DNA from: Acidobacteriota bacterium
GTDB lineage: Bacteria > Acidobacteriota > Terriglobia > Bryobacterales > UBA6623
Reading direction: 5' to 3'
DNA: 64,000 nt
NCBI GenBank assembly: GCA_016125275.1
Contig: WGMB01000003.1
Location: 1,591,896-1,655,895 of the forward strand
A program made the translations under genes and the position numbers. The notes below the pieces were generated by a model that was not told the DNA's origin, did not search any database, and was given only the letters and a program-made list of their open reading frames with translations. Below are positions 9,801-17,144 of this stretch, piece after piece; the stretch's first letter is position 1; every line of letters begins with the position of its first letter.

Positions 9801-10058
9801 CTGACCATGCTCAACAGCCCGTTCGTCATCGGCCAGGCCAAGAAGTGGGGCGAGAAGGTCGCGGCTTCGCCCGACGGCCCCTCCCAGCGCGTAGGCGCCA
9901 TGTTCGAGCAAGCGCTCGGCCGCCCGCCCTCGCCGCAAGAGACCGACCGCGCCCTGAGCTACCTCGCCGCCGCCGACGGCGGTCGGCTCGACGCTCAGGC
10001 CTGGGCCGACTTGGCGCAGTCCCTGTTCAACCTCAAGGAGTTCCTCTATGTGCGGTAG
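6813..10058 (+). CDS. PSD1-type exported cytochrome with DUF1549 and DUF1553 domains
   Basis: 1081 residues. ATG 6813 is preferred because it starts a clean signal peptide (LQLFVLASALPLAPRLAAA); the frame is open further upstream. A planctomycete-type cytochrome C domain has the heme motif CYACH at residues 45-49. A DUF1549 domain follows from about 180 and holds a second motif, CARCHDHKFD. Then comes an insert of roughly 200 residues of unknown fold, and DUF1553 occupies the C-terminal third (VNRLWRQMFGDGIV, LATSRAYRMSS). The family is exported and its reaction is unknown; a periplasmic redox role with the adjacent DUF1501 protein is inferred from constant co-occurrence. It leads a plus-strand operon with the DUF1501 and sulfatase genes. 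Confidence 0.9.
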   Translation: MKGVCLQLFVLASALPLAPRLAAAPKPADLEFFEKQVRPTLAENCYACHSAKAPAVFAGLRLDSRAAVVQGGDAGPVVVVGDPSSSKLVRMLHGEGLQMPPTGKLPADKIAALERWIELGLPWPEEAAPAPDPSAKFDLEQRRSEHWAWQPVRKPAIPNPTRADWASGAVDRFLLSRLEQEGLQPAEVADRRSFIRRASFDLTGLPPTPQEIAAYLADDAPDADERLIDRLLASPHYGERQARLWMDLMRYAESHGSEGDPDTREAWRYRDYLIRAFNEDVPYDQLVREHLAGDLLAEPRIDSELGLNESLLATAHWRLVEHGFQPVDPWEDRVKWTDNQIDVLSKTFLGLTVSCARCHDHKFDAISQKDYYALFGTIKNARPTMRAVESPERLDLHRERLTALKGAIRAGLAKAWAQAAEGLGARLEQDHAVAAVEAALQDSAHPLRPWAVLRGAQGEAFREGWRTLVAARQAEMDARRAYNAEHFETRWDLRHESDFRQWLGHGEGLPAAASKPGEIDIAAKGPQVIGGVLQPGAWSHRISSKHGAVLQSPRFKIETDYISFETAGEGWSNAQLIIENYAVPRAGIYHLRYRPKSRDLVWSTWKTDYWKGFTAYFELATQQEITQFQMDAEDSQTTPRPKPNDDGRSWFGAGAIVFHNQERTPRSLLDPLAPLLSTDPAGPSELAAWYSQAVGQAVEAWSEDHATAEQAALLDALVRAELLPNRLTALEDLRPLVAEYRKLEAEIPVARRAPGVVDEGGDDQPLLIRGQHKRPGDPVPRRFLTALGGQPYDDPRLARLRLAEAIACGDNPLAARVQVNRLWRQMFGDGIVRTEDNFGKLGEAPTHPELLDYLAGRYVAEGWSTKQLLRELATSRAYRMSSLPSAAARERDPGNKLLSHMPVRRLEAEQIRDAILAASGELDPALQGRSIPVYYAYATGKTKGDNPKGPLDGDGRRSIYQEIRRNSHNPFLEVFDLPKPATARPQRDVTNVPAQSLTMLNSPFVIGQAKKWGEKVAASPDGPSQRVGAMFEQALGRPPSPQETDRALSYLAAADGGRLDAQAWADLAQSLFNLKEFLYVR

Positions 10059-10096
10059 CCGCCGAAGCCCAAGCGCTCCGCCCACGCTCCTGGTGG

Positions 10097-10118
10097 CGAC
10101 GGACACTCCGGTCCGTCG
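10097..10118. repeat. Intergenic palindrome, GGAC..GTCC repeat family
   Basis: Inverted repeat CGACGGAC / GTCCGTCG with a 6-base loop (ACTCCG). It lies between the PSD1 and DUF1501 genes, upstream of the GGAGG ribosome binding site of the latter. It is related to the palindromes at 13142, 13192 and 49886. Confidence 0.7.
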
Positions 10119-10145
10119 ATCCCCAGCGTCGCAGGAGGCTGTCCG

Positions 10146-11582
10146 ATGAAGAAGTGTTGCCAACCGCTCACCCGCCGCGAAGCCCTGCAGCGCGCCTCAA
10201 TGGGCTTCGGAGGGCTCGCCCTGGCCGGCCTGCTGGGCCGCGAGCAAGCCGCCGCCTCTCCGCGCGGCGAGGGCGACCCGATGGCTCCCCGCGAGCCCGA
10301 CATGCCTGCGGCGGTCGACCACGTCATCCTCTGCTACCTCTCCGGCGGCCTCTCGCACATCGACTCCTTCGACCCCAAGCCGCGGCTGGCCAAGGAAGCC
10401 GGTCAGCCAATGCCCTTCCCCACCGAGCGCACGATGTTCAACAACGACGGGAACATCATGCCCTGCCCCTGGGAGTTCCACCGGTACGGCCAGTCCGGCA
10501 TTCCCATCAGCGACCTCTTCCCCACCATCGGCAAGACGGTCGCTGACGAGCTCACCGTCATCCGCTCCATGACGGCGCCGTTCATGGAGCACGCCCAAGG
10601 CAACTTCTTCTTCCATTCCGGCATGCCCTTCACGGGCTTTCCGTCGATGGGCGCCTGGACGACCTACGGCCTCGGCTCACAGAACCAGAACCTGCCCGGC
10701 TTCGTGGTCCTGGGCAGCGGCGTCATCCCGCTGGGCGGCATCAACATGTACGGCAACGGTTTTCTGCCGGCCGTGCACCAGGGCTCGTTCCTGTACCCGG
10801 AGAACGAGGAGCCGCTCAACAACATCCGGCCCAAGGAGTCCGACGCAGGCCAGAAGCTGCGGCTGGACTTCATCCGCGACATGGACGAGGCCTACGTGGA
10901 GCGGCTGCAAGGCTTCGAGCCGGTCGAGACGGCCATTCGGAACTACGAGACGGCCTACCTGATGCAGTCGGCCGTGCCCGAGCTGGTCGACCTCTCGGGC
11001 GAATCCGAAGCCACCAAGAAGCTCTACGGGCTCGACTCCGACAACGCCCCCCGGCGCGCCTACGCCCGGCAGTGCCTGCTGGCGCGGCGGCTGGTGGAGC
11101 GCGGCGTGCGCTTTGTGGAGCTCACCACCGTCGCCGCCGGCTACGGCACCATGGGCAACCCCTGGGATCAGCACGGCCAGTTGCGCGAGGGTCACGAGGC
11201 CAACGCCTACACCGTCGACCAGCCGGTGGCGGCCTTGATCCAGGACCTGAAGGCCCGCGGGCTGCTCGAGAGGACGCTCGTCATCTTCTCGGGCGAGTTC
11301 GGCCGCACGCCCTTCGCCCAGGGCAGTGACGGGCGAGACCACAACCCTTACGCCTTCAGCCTCGCCATGGCCGGCGGAGGCCTCAAGAAAGGCTTCATCT
11401 ACGGCGAGAGCGACGAGTACGGCTACCGCGTGGTGGACGGCACGCGCACCATCCATGACCTGCACGCGACCGTGCTGCGGCTGCTCGGGCTCGACCACGA
11501 GAAGCTGACCTATCGCTTCGGAGGACGCGACTTCCGGCTCACCGACGTCCACGGCCACGTGATCGAGGAGATTCTCTCCTAG
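10146..11582 (+). CDS. DUF1501 family protein with Tat-type signal
   Basis: 478 residues. The N-terminus TRREALQRASMGFGGLALAGLL fits a twin-arginine-like export signal. DUF1501 proteins have an alkaline phosphatase/sulfatase-like fold; here the conserved pieces are YLSGGLSHIDSFDPKP, LIRSMTAPFMEHAQGN and SGEFGRTPFAQGSDGRDHNP. The ATG is preceded by AGGAGG 8 bases upstream. It lies 87 bases after the PSD1 gene and 1 base before the sulfatase gene. DUF1501 and PSD1 proteins are nearly always neighbours; the molecular function is unknown. Confidence 0.9.
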   Translation: MKKCCQPLTRREALQRASMGFGGLALAGLLGREQAAASPRGEGDPMAPREPDMPAAVDHVILCYLSGGLSHIDSFDPKPRLAKEAGQPMPFPTERTMFNNDGNIMPCPWEFHRYGQSGIPISDLFPTIGKTVADELTVIRSMTAPFMEHAQGNFFFHSGMPFTGFPSMGAWTTYGLGSQNQNLPGFVVLGSGVIPLGGINMYGNGFLPAVHQGSFLYPENEEPLNNIRPKESDAGQKLRLDFIRDMDEAYVERLQGFEPVETAIRNYETAYLMQSAVPELVDLSGESEATKKLYGLDSDNAPRRAYARQCLLARRLVERGVRFVELTTVAAGYGTMGNPWDQHGQLREGHEANAYTVDQPVAALIQDLKARGLLERTLVIFSGEFGRTPFAQGSDGRDHNPYAFSLAMAGGGLKKGFIYGESDEYGYRVVDGTRTIHDLHATVLRLLGLDHEKLTYRFGGRDFRLTDVHGHVIEEILS

Positions 11583-11583
11583 G

Positions 11584-13140
11584 ATGCTCAGCCGCAGAGA
11601 ATGGTTGGCCGCGGCGACCGGCCTGGGCGCGGCGGCGTGCGGCGGCTCCGCTTCCGCCAAACCACCGAACATTCTGTTCGCCTTGGCCGACGACCAGTCC
11701 TACCCCCACACGGGAGCCTCCGGCGACCCCGTCGTACAGACGCCCGCCTTCGACCGCGTCGCCGCCGAAGGGGTTCTGTTCACGCATTCCTTTGCCACCT
11801 GCCCTTCGTGCACGCCGTCGAGGACCTCGATCCTCACGGGCCGGCAGATGTGGCGCACCGGCGACGGCGGGCTGCTCTACGGCACGATTCCGGCCGATCT
11901 CCCGCTGGTCACCCACCGCTTGGCCGACGCCGGCTGGCACGTGGGCTTTACCGGCAAGTGCTGGGCGCCCGGCGACTGGCAGGCCGGCGGCCTCACGCGC
12001 CACCCCAACGGCCGCGAGTACAACCAGCGCCTGCACGCCGAGCCCGTCCCGGTTGGCATCGACCAGCGCGACTACGCCGCCAACTTCGACGACTTTCTCG
12101 CCGGCCGCCCCTCCGGCGCGCCCTTCTTCTTTTGGTTCGGCTGCACCGAACCGCACCGCATCTACGAGGACGGCGCCGGCCGACGCCGCGGCATGCGCCT
12201 GGAAGACGTCCGCGTGCCCGCCTCCCTGCCCGACGCCGAGCGCCTGCGCGGCGACATCGCCGACTACTATTTCGAGATCGAGTGGTTCGACCGCCAGCTC
12301 GCCAAAATGCTGGCCCGGCTGGAGGAGATGGGCGAGCTCGACAACACGCTCGTGGTCGTCACCTCCGACAACGGCATGCCCTTCCCGCGCGCCAAGGTCA
12401 ACCTCTACGACCCCGGTCTGCACATGCCCTTGGCGGTGCGCTGGCCGGAGGGGGTTCCGGGCGGACGCACGGTCGACGACTTCGTCAGCCACACGGACTT
12501 CGCCCCGACCTTCCTGGAGATCGCCGGCCTGGAGCCGCTCCCCGACATCGACGGCCGTAGCCTGCTGCCGCTGCTCGCGGCGTCCGGCCAGGGCGTGCTC
12601 GACCCGGCGCGCGATCACGCCATGGGCGGGCTGGAGCGCCACACGTGGTGCCGTCCCGAGGGCGCGACCTACCCGGCCCGCATGCTGCGGACGCGCGAGT
12701 TCCTCTACATCCGCAACTTCGAGCCCGACCGCTGGCCGACCGGCGGCCCCGAGTTCGTCTCGTCCAACAAGACCTTCCACGGCGACGTGGACGCCTGCCC
12801 GGCCAAGGATTTCATGATCGAGAACCGGGAACGGTTCCCCGCGCTCTACGAGCTGGCGTTCGGCAAGCGCCCGGCCGAAGAGCTCTACGACGTCCGCGCC
12901 GACCCCGACAATGTGAAGAATCTGGCCGGCGACCCGGCCTACGCCTCCCAAAAACAAGCCCTGGCCGAGCGCTTGGAGAGCGAGCTGCGCACCTCGGGCG
13001 ATCCGCGCATCGAGGGCCGAGACATCTGGCAGCAAGCCGTCTACCACCAGACCATTGGCTTCGGGGCCACCTTCAACCGCAGCCTCAGCGAAGCCGAGCG
13101 CGAGGAGGCCGCCGGCCGCGGCTCGCACAAGCCGGAATAA
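11584..13140 (+). CDS. Exported sulfatase, cysteine type
   Basis: 518 residues. The sulfatase signature CTPSR at residues 76-80 contains the cysteine that is converted to formylglycine. Metal-binding ALADDQ near 34 and the TSDNGMPFPRAKVN segment also match the family. The N-terminus RREWLAAATGLGAAACGG has a Tat-like arginine pair and a possible lipobox cysteine at 19, so it may be a lipoprotein. It hydrolyses sulfate esters, probably on polysaccharides or glycosides. No formylglycine-generating enzyme is visible in the window. It is the third gene of the operon, separated by one base from the DUF1501 gene, and is followed by a strong terminator. Confidence 0.92.
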   Translation: MLSRREWLAAATGLGAAACGGSASAKPPNILFALADDQSYPHTGASGDPVVQTPAFDRVAAEGVLFTHSFATCPSCTPSRTSILTGRQMWRTGDGGLLYGTIPADLPLVTHRLADAGWHVGFTGKCWAPGDWQAGGLTRHPNGREYNQRLHAEPVPVGIDQRDYAANFDDFLAGRPSGAPFFFWFGCTEPHRIYEDGAGRRRGMRLEDVRVPASLPDAERLRGDIADYYFEIEWFDRQLAKMLARLEEMGELDNTLVVVTSDNGMPFPRAKVNLYDPGLHMPLAVRWPEGVPGGRTVDDFVSHTDFAPTFLEIAGLEPLPDIDGRSLLPLLAASGQGVLDPARDHAMGGLERHTWCRPEGATYPARMLRTREFLYIRNFEPDRWPTGGPEFVSSNKTFHGDVDACPAKDFMIENRERFPALYELAFGKRPAEELYDVRADPDNVKNLAGDPAYASQKQALAERLESELRTSGDPRIEGRDIWQQAVYHQTIGFGATFNRSLSEAEREEAAGRGSHKPE

Positions 13141-13141
13141 A

Positions 13142-13173
13142 CCAGGGGCCGGACAATCTTGTCCGGCCCCTGG
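13142..13173. terminator. Strong hairpin terminator after the sulfatase gene
   Basis: Perfect 14-base arms (CCAGGGGCCGGACA / TGTCCGGCCCCTGG) around a 4-base loop, followed by CGTTTGCTTTT on the plus strand. The core GGACAATCTTGTCC links it to the palindrome family. It separates two convergent operons. Confidence 0.85.
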
Positions 13174-13191
13174 CGTTTGCTTTTGGGTGGA

Positions 13192-13211
13192 GACGGACAT
13201 TCCTGTCCGTC
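13192..13211. repeat. Intergenic palindrome, core GGACATTCCTGTCC
   Basis: Perfect GACGGACA / TGTCCGTC arms with a TTCC loop, 16 bases before the stop of the convergent DUF1501 gene. The core is the same as the copy at 49886. Confidence 0.8.
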
Positions 13212-13227
13212 GATCTTCTACGGTCGC

Positions 13228-14574
13228 TTAGGCCCCGAACAGCTCGCGCACCGGCTCGCCCGTGGAATCCTGGAAGGAGTTCGCGATCTTGATCGGCCGG
13301 CCCACCGGCGTCATGTACTCCTTGGTCCAATCGATGCCCATGGCCTTGTAGACCGTCGCGAACAGGTCGCCGATGCTCGTCTTGCGATCGACCACGTTGG
13401 CCGCCCGCTCGTCGCTCTCGCCCACGACCATGCCCGTGTTGAGACCGCCGCCGCCCAGCGCCAACGACCAGCACTGCGGCCAGTGATCGCGGCCCAGGCC
13501 CGGGTTGATGTCCGGCGTGCGGCCGAACTCGCCCATTACGATCACGATGGTCTCGTCGTAGAGGCCGCTGGCGCTCAAGTCATCCAGCAGCGCCGCCAAG
13601 CCCTGGTCCAGCGGCGGCGTCAGCCGGTCGCGGTGCCCCTTGTCGTTGTCCGAGTGCGTATCCCAGGAGTTGGCGTGGTACCCCGCCGCCGTCACAAAGC
13701 GCGTTCCGGCTTCTACCAACCGCCGCGCCAGCAGCAGGCTCTGGCCCACCGAGTTGCGCCCGTAGGCGTCCTTGGTCTTGTCCGATTCCGACGACAGGTC
13801 AAAAGCCTTCTGCACGCCCGGCGCCAGCAGCATCTCCCAGGCCTTGGCCTGGAAGGCGTCCATCTTGGCGTGCTCGGCGCTGGCCACCTTCGAGCGGTAG
13901 TTGTTGTCGACGATGTCGAGAAACGACCGCCGGTTTTCCACCGCCGCCGGGGCCAAGCCCTTGGGCAGGCTCAGATCCGTCACCGCGAAGTTGTCCTTCG
14001 ACGGGTCCGGCACCAGCATCGGGTCGTAGTCCGGGCCCAGGAACGCCGAGCGGAAATAGTCTTCGTACTGCCGGCCCTTCTCCCACCGCGGCACGATCGC
14101 GTACGGCGGCATTGCGTTGCGCGGGCCCAGCTCCTTGCCCACGATCGAGCCCAGGCTCGGGAACGCCATCGCCGGGTTGTGCAGGTGGCCGCAGGCCGCA
14201 TAGTGCACCGCCTGCGGGTGGTCGTCGCCGAACGAGCTCATCGAGCGGATCAGCGCCAGCTTGTCCATCCGCTTCGCGGACTCCGGCAGCAGCTCGGAGA
14301 CCTGGATGCCGGAGACGTTGGTCGAGATCGGGCGAAACGAGCTGTTCGGCTTCGGGTCCCAGGTGTCCATCTGCGCCGGGCCGCCCTCGAGCCACACCAG
14401 AATGCAGGACTTCGCCTTGGCCGACTGTTGGAGCGTCGATGCGCTCGCCGCCTGCAGCCGCAACGACTGGCTGAGGGTCATTCCAAGGAAGCCGAGCGAG
14501 CCGACCCGCAGAAAGTCGCGCCGCGCCGACTGCGTTGCGCTCTCGTGGAGGCATCCAAGCTTTCGATACGCCAT
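13228..14574 (-). CDS. DUF1501 family protein (second copy)
   Basis: 448 residues. A Tat-like N-terminus (SARRDFLRVGSLGFLGMTL) precedes the DUF1501 body: LVWLEGGPAQMDTWDPKP, LIRSMSSFGDDHPQAVHYAA, a HANSWDTHSDN segment and MGEFGRTPDINPGLGRDHWP. It is a shorter and clearly divergent subtype compared with the copy at 10146. It is the last gene of a minus-strand operon, 12 bases after the DUF1549/DUF1553 gene. The likely role is an exported partner of that cytochrome; the reaction is unknown. Confidence 0.9.
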   Translation of the reverse strand: MAYRKLGCLHESATQSARRDFLRVGSLGFLGMTLSQSLRLQAASASTLQQSAKAKSCILVWLEGGPAQMDTWDPKPNSSFRPISTNVSGIQVSELLPESAKRMDKLALIRSMSSFGDDHPQAVHYAACGHLHNPAMAFPSLGSIVGKELGPRNAMPPYAIVPRWEKGRQYEDYFRSAFLGPDYDPMLVPDPSKDNFAVTDLSLPKGLAPAAVENRRSFLDIVDNNYRSKVASAEHAKMDAFQAKAWEMLLAPGVQKAFDLSSESDKTKDAYGRNSVGQSLLLARRLVEAGTRFVTAAGYHANSWDTHSDNDKGHRDRLTPPLDQGLAALLDDLSASGLYDETIVIVMGEFGRTPDINPGLGRDHWPQCWSLALGGGGLNTGMVVGESDERAANVVDRKTSIGDLFATVYKAMGIDWTKEYMTPVGRPIKIANSFQDSTGEPVRELFGA

Positions 14575-14586
14575 CTCGTCGTTCTC

Positions 14587-17124
14587 CTAGTGATTCTCAG
14601 CAAGCTCGCGGGCGCTGACGATCGCCCACTGCAAATCCTGCAAAGCTTGCTCCCGCGTCGGGGTCGCGGCAATCTGCGCCTGGATCGCCTTTCGCTCCGC
14701 CGGCGTGGGCGAGCGTGTGAAAGCAGCCAAGAACAGCTCCTCGATGATCGCGTCATCGGAAGCTCCTGCCTCGACCAGATCATACACCCTGGCGCCGGGC
14801 TTCCAAAGTTTCTCGTTGTAGGTCGTGCCGGCCAGCATGTGCAGTGCTTGCGTCAGCTTCGGCGAGGTGTCCCGTTCGGGAACCGAGAAGCGGTTCGGCC
14901 GTCCGTAGGCGTCGAAGAACGCCGTCGGATACAGGTCGCCTTCCTTGAGCTGCACCGCGCGGCCGCCCATCGGCGTAATGCCGCCCTTCCAGTCGCCGCG
15001 GTTGGTGCCCACGTCGAAGCGTTCGGCCACGCCCGTCACGTCCGCAATCGCGTCCAGCAGAATCTCGGCGTCCAACGCCCGCGGCAGCGCATGCGAGTAG
15101 TTGATCTTGTCCGCCGCGTTGGACTCGTTGGCGATGTTCGAGAGCTGATACGTCTTCGACAGCACGATCGTCCGCATCAGCGGCTTGAGGTGATAGCCCT
15201 GGTCCGCGAAGCCCTTGGCCAGCTTCGCCAGCAGCTCCGGATGCGTCGGCGGATTCGTCGAGCGGAAGTCGTCGATCGGATCCACGATGCCCCGCCCAAA
15301 GAAGTTGCTCCAGATGCGGTTGACCGTCGCCTCGGCGAAGAACTTGTGCGACGTCATCCACTCCGCCAGCTCGCGCCGGGGGAACTCCGACTGGTCATAC
15401 GGCACCACCCGGCCGTCGAGAAACGCCGGCTGCACCGGTTCCTTCGTCCGCGGGTGGAACACGCCAAGCGGCGTCGGAGACGGCACGTCCGCCGCGATCT
15501 CCTTGCCGTCGGGAAAATCAAAAATCACCGAGCTGGGGTTGCCGCCCAGCTTGAACATCGGCCCGAAGAACGCCGTCAGGCCCCAGAACTGGTCCTGCGT
15601 CCACTCTTCATAAGGATGGTCGTGGCACTGCGCACAGTCGAAACGGCGTCCCAGGAAGACCCGCATCTCCTCGCCCATCATGTTCTCGGCCGGGGGAATC
15701 ACCAGGTATGGCAGGTAGTGCCGCGAAGCCGGGCTGTAGCCCTGCGCGGCGATGCGCTCCCGCGCCACCTCGTCGTAGGGCCGGTCGCGGTCGATCGCGT
15801 CACGAATCCACTCGTAGTACGCCTGCGTCCACTTCGGGTTGATGCCCACCGGGAACAGCGCCACGCGGTACAGGTCCGCGAACCGGAACGTCCAGTAGTC
15901 CACGTACTCCGGTGAGCCCAGAAGGGCGTCCACCACCTTCTCGCGCTTGTCCGGCGACTTGTCGGCCACGAACTGCTTCACGCGCTCGGGCGGCGGCAGC
16001 CGACCCGTCAAATCCAGGCAAACGCGCCGCAGGAACTCCTCGTCCGATGACAGCTTCGAGGGCGCGATGTTGAACCGCCGCAGCTTGGCAAACACCTCTT
16101 CGTCGATGAAGTTGTTGGCGCTGATCTCGGGGTAGTTCTCGAGCTCCGCGCCCACCACGCCCACGCCGATGCGTACGCTGCGTCCGGCCGCCTTCACCAG
16201 CACCGCCGTCTCGCCCGGCTGGCGAGCCTCGATCACGCCGTCCGACGACATCGAAGCGATTCCCGTGTCATGCACGGTCGCCAATACCTGGTGCGTGAAA
16301 TCCTCGGTCCGGCCGTCGTCATAGTGCGCCGTGATCAGCACCCGGTGCTTCTGGCCCGGGTCAAGCACCAGCCCGGAAGGAAACGCCTCCAGCCGCACGA
16401 TCTTCGGCTCGTTCGAGCCGCCTTCCTCACCGTACGGCGCGCCTTCGCGCACCCATTCGAGAATCGTGTTGTAGTCGTCCGAGCCCTTCTCGAAGCGCGG
16501 GCCGCCGCCGTGCGGAATCTCCATCACGGCCTTCTGCAGCAGCAGGCTCGCCTCCGGCTTGTCCACGTTGATGCGCGGCGTCGCGTCGCCCAACGGCTCG
16601 TCGGTCAGCACCCGGAACGTGCCGCCCTCCACGATCCACTTGTAGTCGTCGTGCGGGTGAACGCCGTTGTCGGACAGCTTGAAGCCCGCCTGCCCCTTCA
16701 CGCCGCCGTGGCAGCCCTTGCCGTTGCAACCGCGCCGGGTAAAGATGCCGCCGACGTCGCGGGCGAAGCTGAACGGCCGGTGGTCCGCCGAGCCGGAAAT
16801 CTCCAGCTTGGCCGTCGACGACAGCCCAGCGTAGCTCGCCGTCACCTCGGTCGCGCCGTCGCTCGTGCCAAAAACCCTCGCCCCTTCGCGCAGCTCCGCC
16901 GCGGCGGGATCGGCCACCACCAGGGAGGCCTCGCCGGTCACGTCGATCTCCGCGCCTTCGGCCGTCTTGCCCAGCACCAGCAACTGTTGCGAGGCGCCGC
17001 TGCCGGTCAGCCGACTCTCGGCCGGTACGATCCGCAGCGAAACCACCGCCGGATCGGCGGCGGCCGCAACGGCCGCAAACACGAGCATGGCGCTGACGCC
17101 GGGGATCGTTCGAGATAGAAGCAT
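14587..17124 (-). CDS. Exported DUF1549/DUF1553 protein with Ig-like domain and heme-type cysteines
   Basis: 845 residues. After a signal peptide, residues 25-110 look like a Big_2-type bacterial Ig domain. The first heme-like motif is unusual: CNGKGCH at 133-139 has four residues between the cysteines, a spacing commonly seen in this planctomycete-type family. A second Ig-like stretch near 250-320 precedes DUF1549, which contains a regular CAQCHDHPYEEW. DUF1553 forms the C-terminus (TVNRIWSNFFGRGIVDPIDD). The gene lies 20 bases after the IPT/PPC gene and 12 before DUF1501. Exported redox or cell-surface function is inferred. Confidence 0.9.
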   Translation of the reverse strand: MLLSRTIPGVSAMLVFAAVAAAADPAVVSLRIVPAESRLTGSGASQQLLVLGKTAEGAEIDVTGEASLVVADPAAAELREGARVFGTSDGATEVTASYAGLSSTAKLEISGSADHRPFSFARDVGGIFTRRGCNGKGCHGGVKGQAGFKLSDNGVHPHDDYKWIVEGGTFRVLTDEPLGDATPRINVDKPEASLLLQKAVMEIPHGGGPRFEKGSDDYNTILEWVREGAPYGEEGGSNEPKIVRLEAFPSGLVLDPGQKHRVLITAHYDDGRTEDFTHQVLATVHDTGIASMSSDGVIEARQPGETAVLVKAAGRSVRIGVGVVGAELENYPEISANNFIDEEVFAKLRRFNIAPSKLSSDEEFLRRVCLDLTGRLPPPERVKQFVADKSPDKREKVVDALLGSPEYVDYWTFRFADLYRVALFPVGINPKWTQAYYEWIRDAIDRDRPYDEVARERIAAQGYSPASRHYLPYLVIPPAENMMGEEMRVFLGRRFDCAQCHDHPYEEWTQDQFWGLTAFFGPMFKLGGNPSSVIFDFPDGKEIAADVPSPTPLGVFHPRTKEPVQPAFLDGRVVPYDQSEFPRRELAEWMTSHKFFAEATVNRIWSNFFGRGIVDPIDDFRSTNPPTHPELLAKLAKGFADQGYHLKPLMRTIVLSKTYQLSNIANESNAADKINYSHALPRALDAEILLDAIADVTGVAERFDVGTNRGDWKGGITPMGGRAVQLKEGDLYPTAFFDAYGRPNRFSVPERDTSPKLTQALHMLAGTTYNEKLWKPGARVYDLVEAGASDDAIIEELFLAAFTRSPTPAERKAIQAQIAATPTREQALQDLQWAIVSARELAENH

Positions 17125-17144
17125 CGTAGTTTGGTGTTATCGAC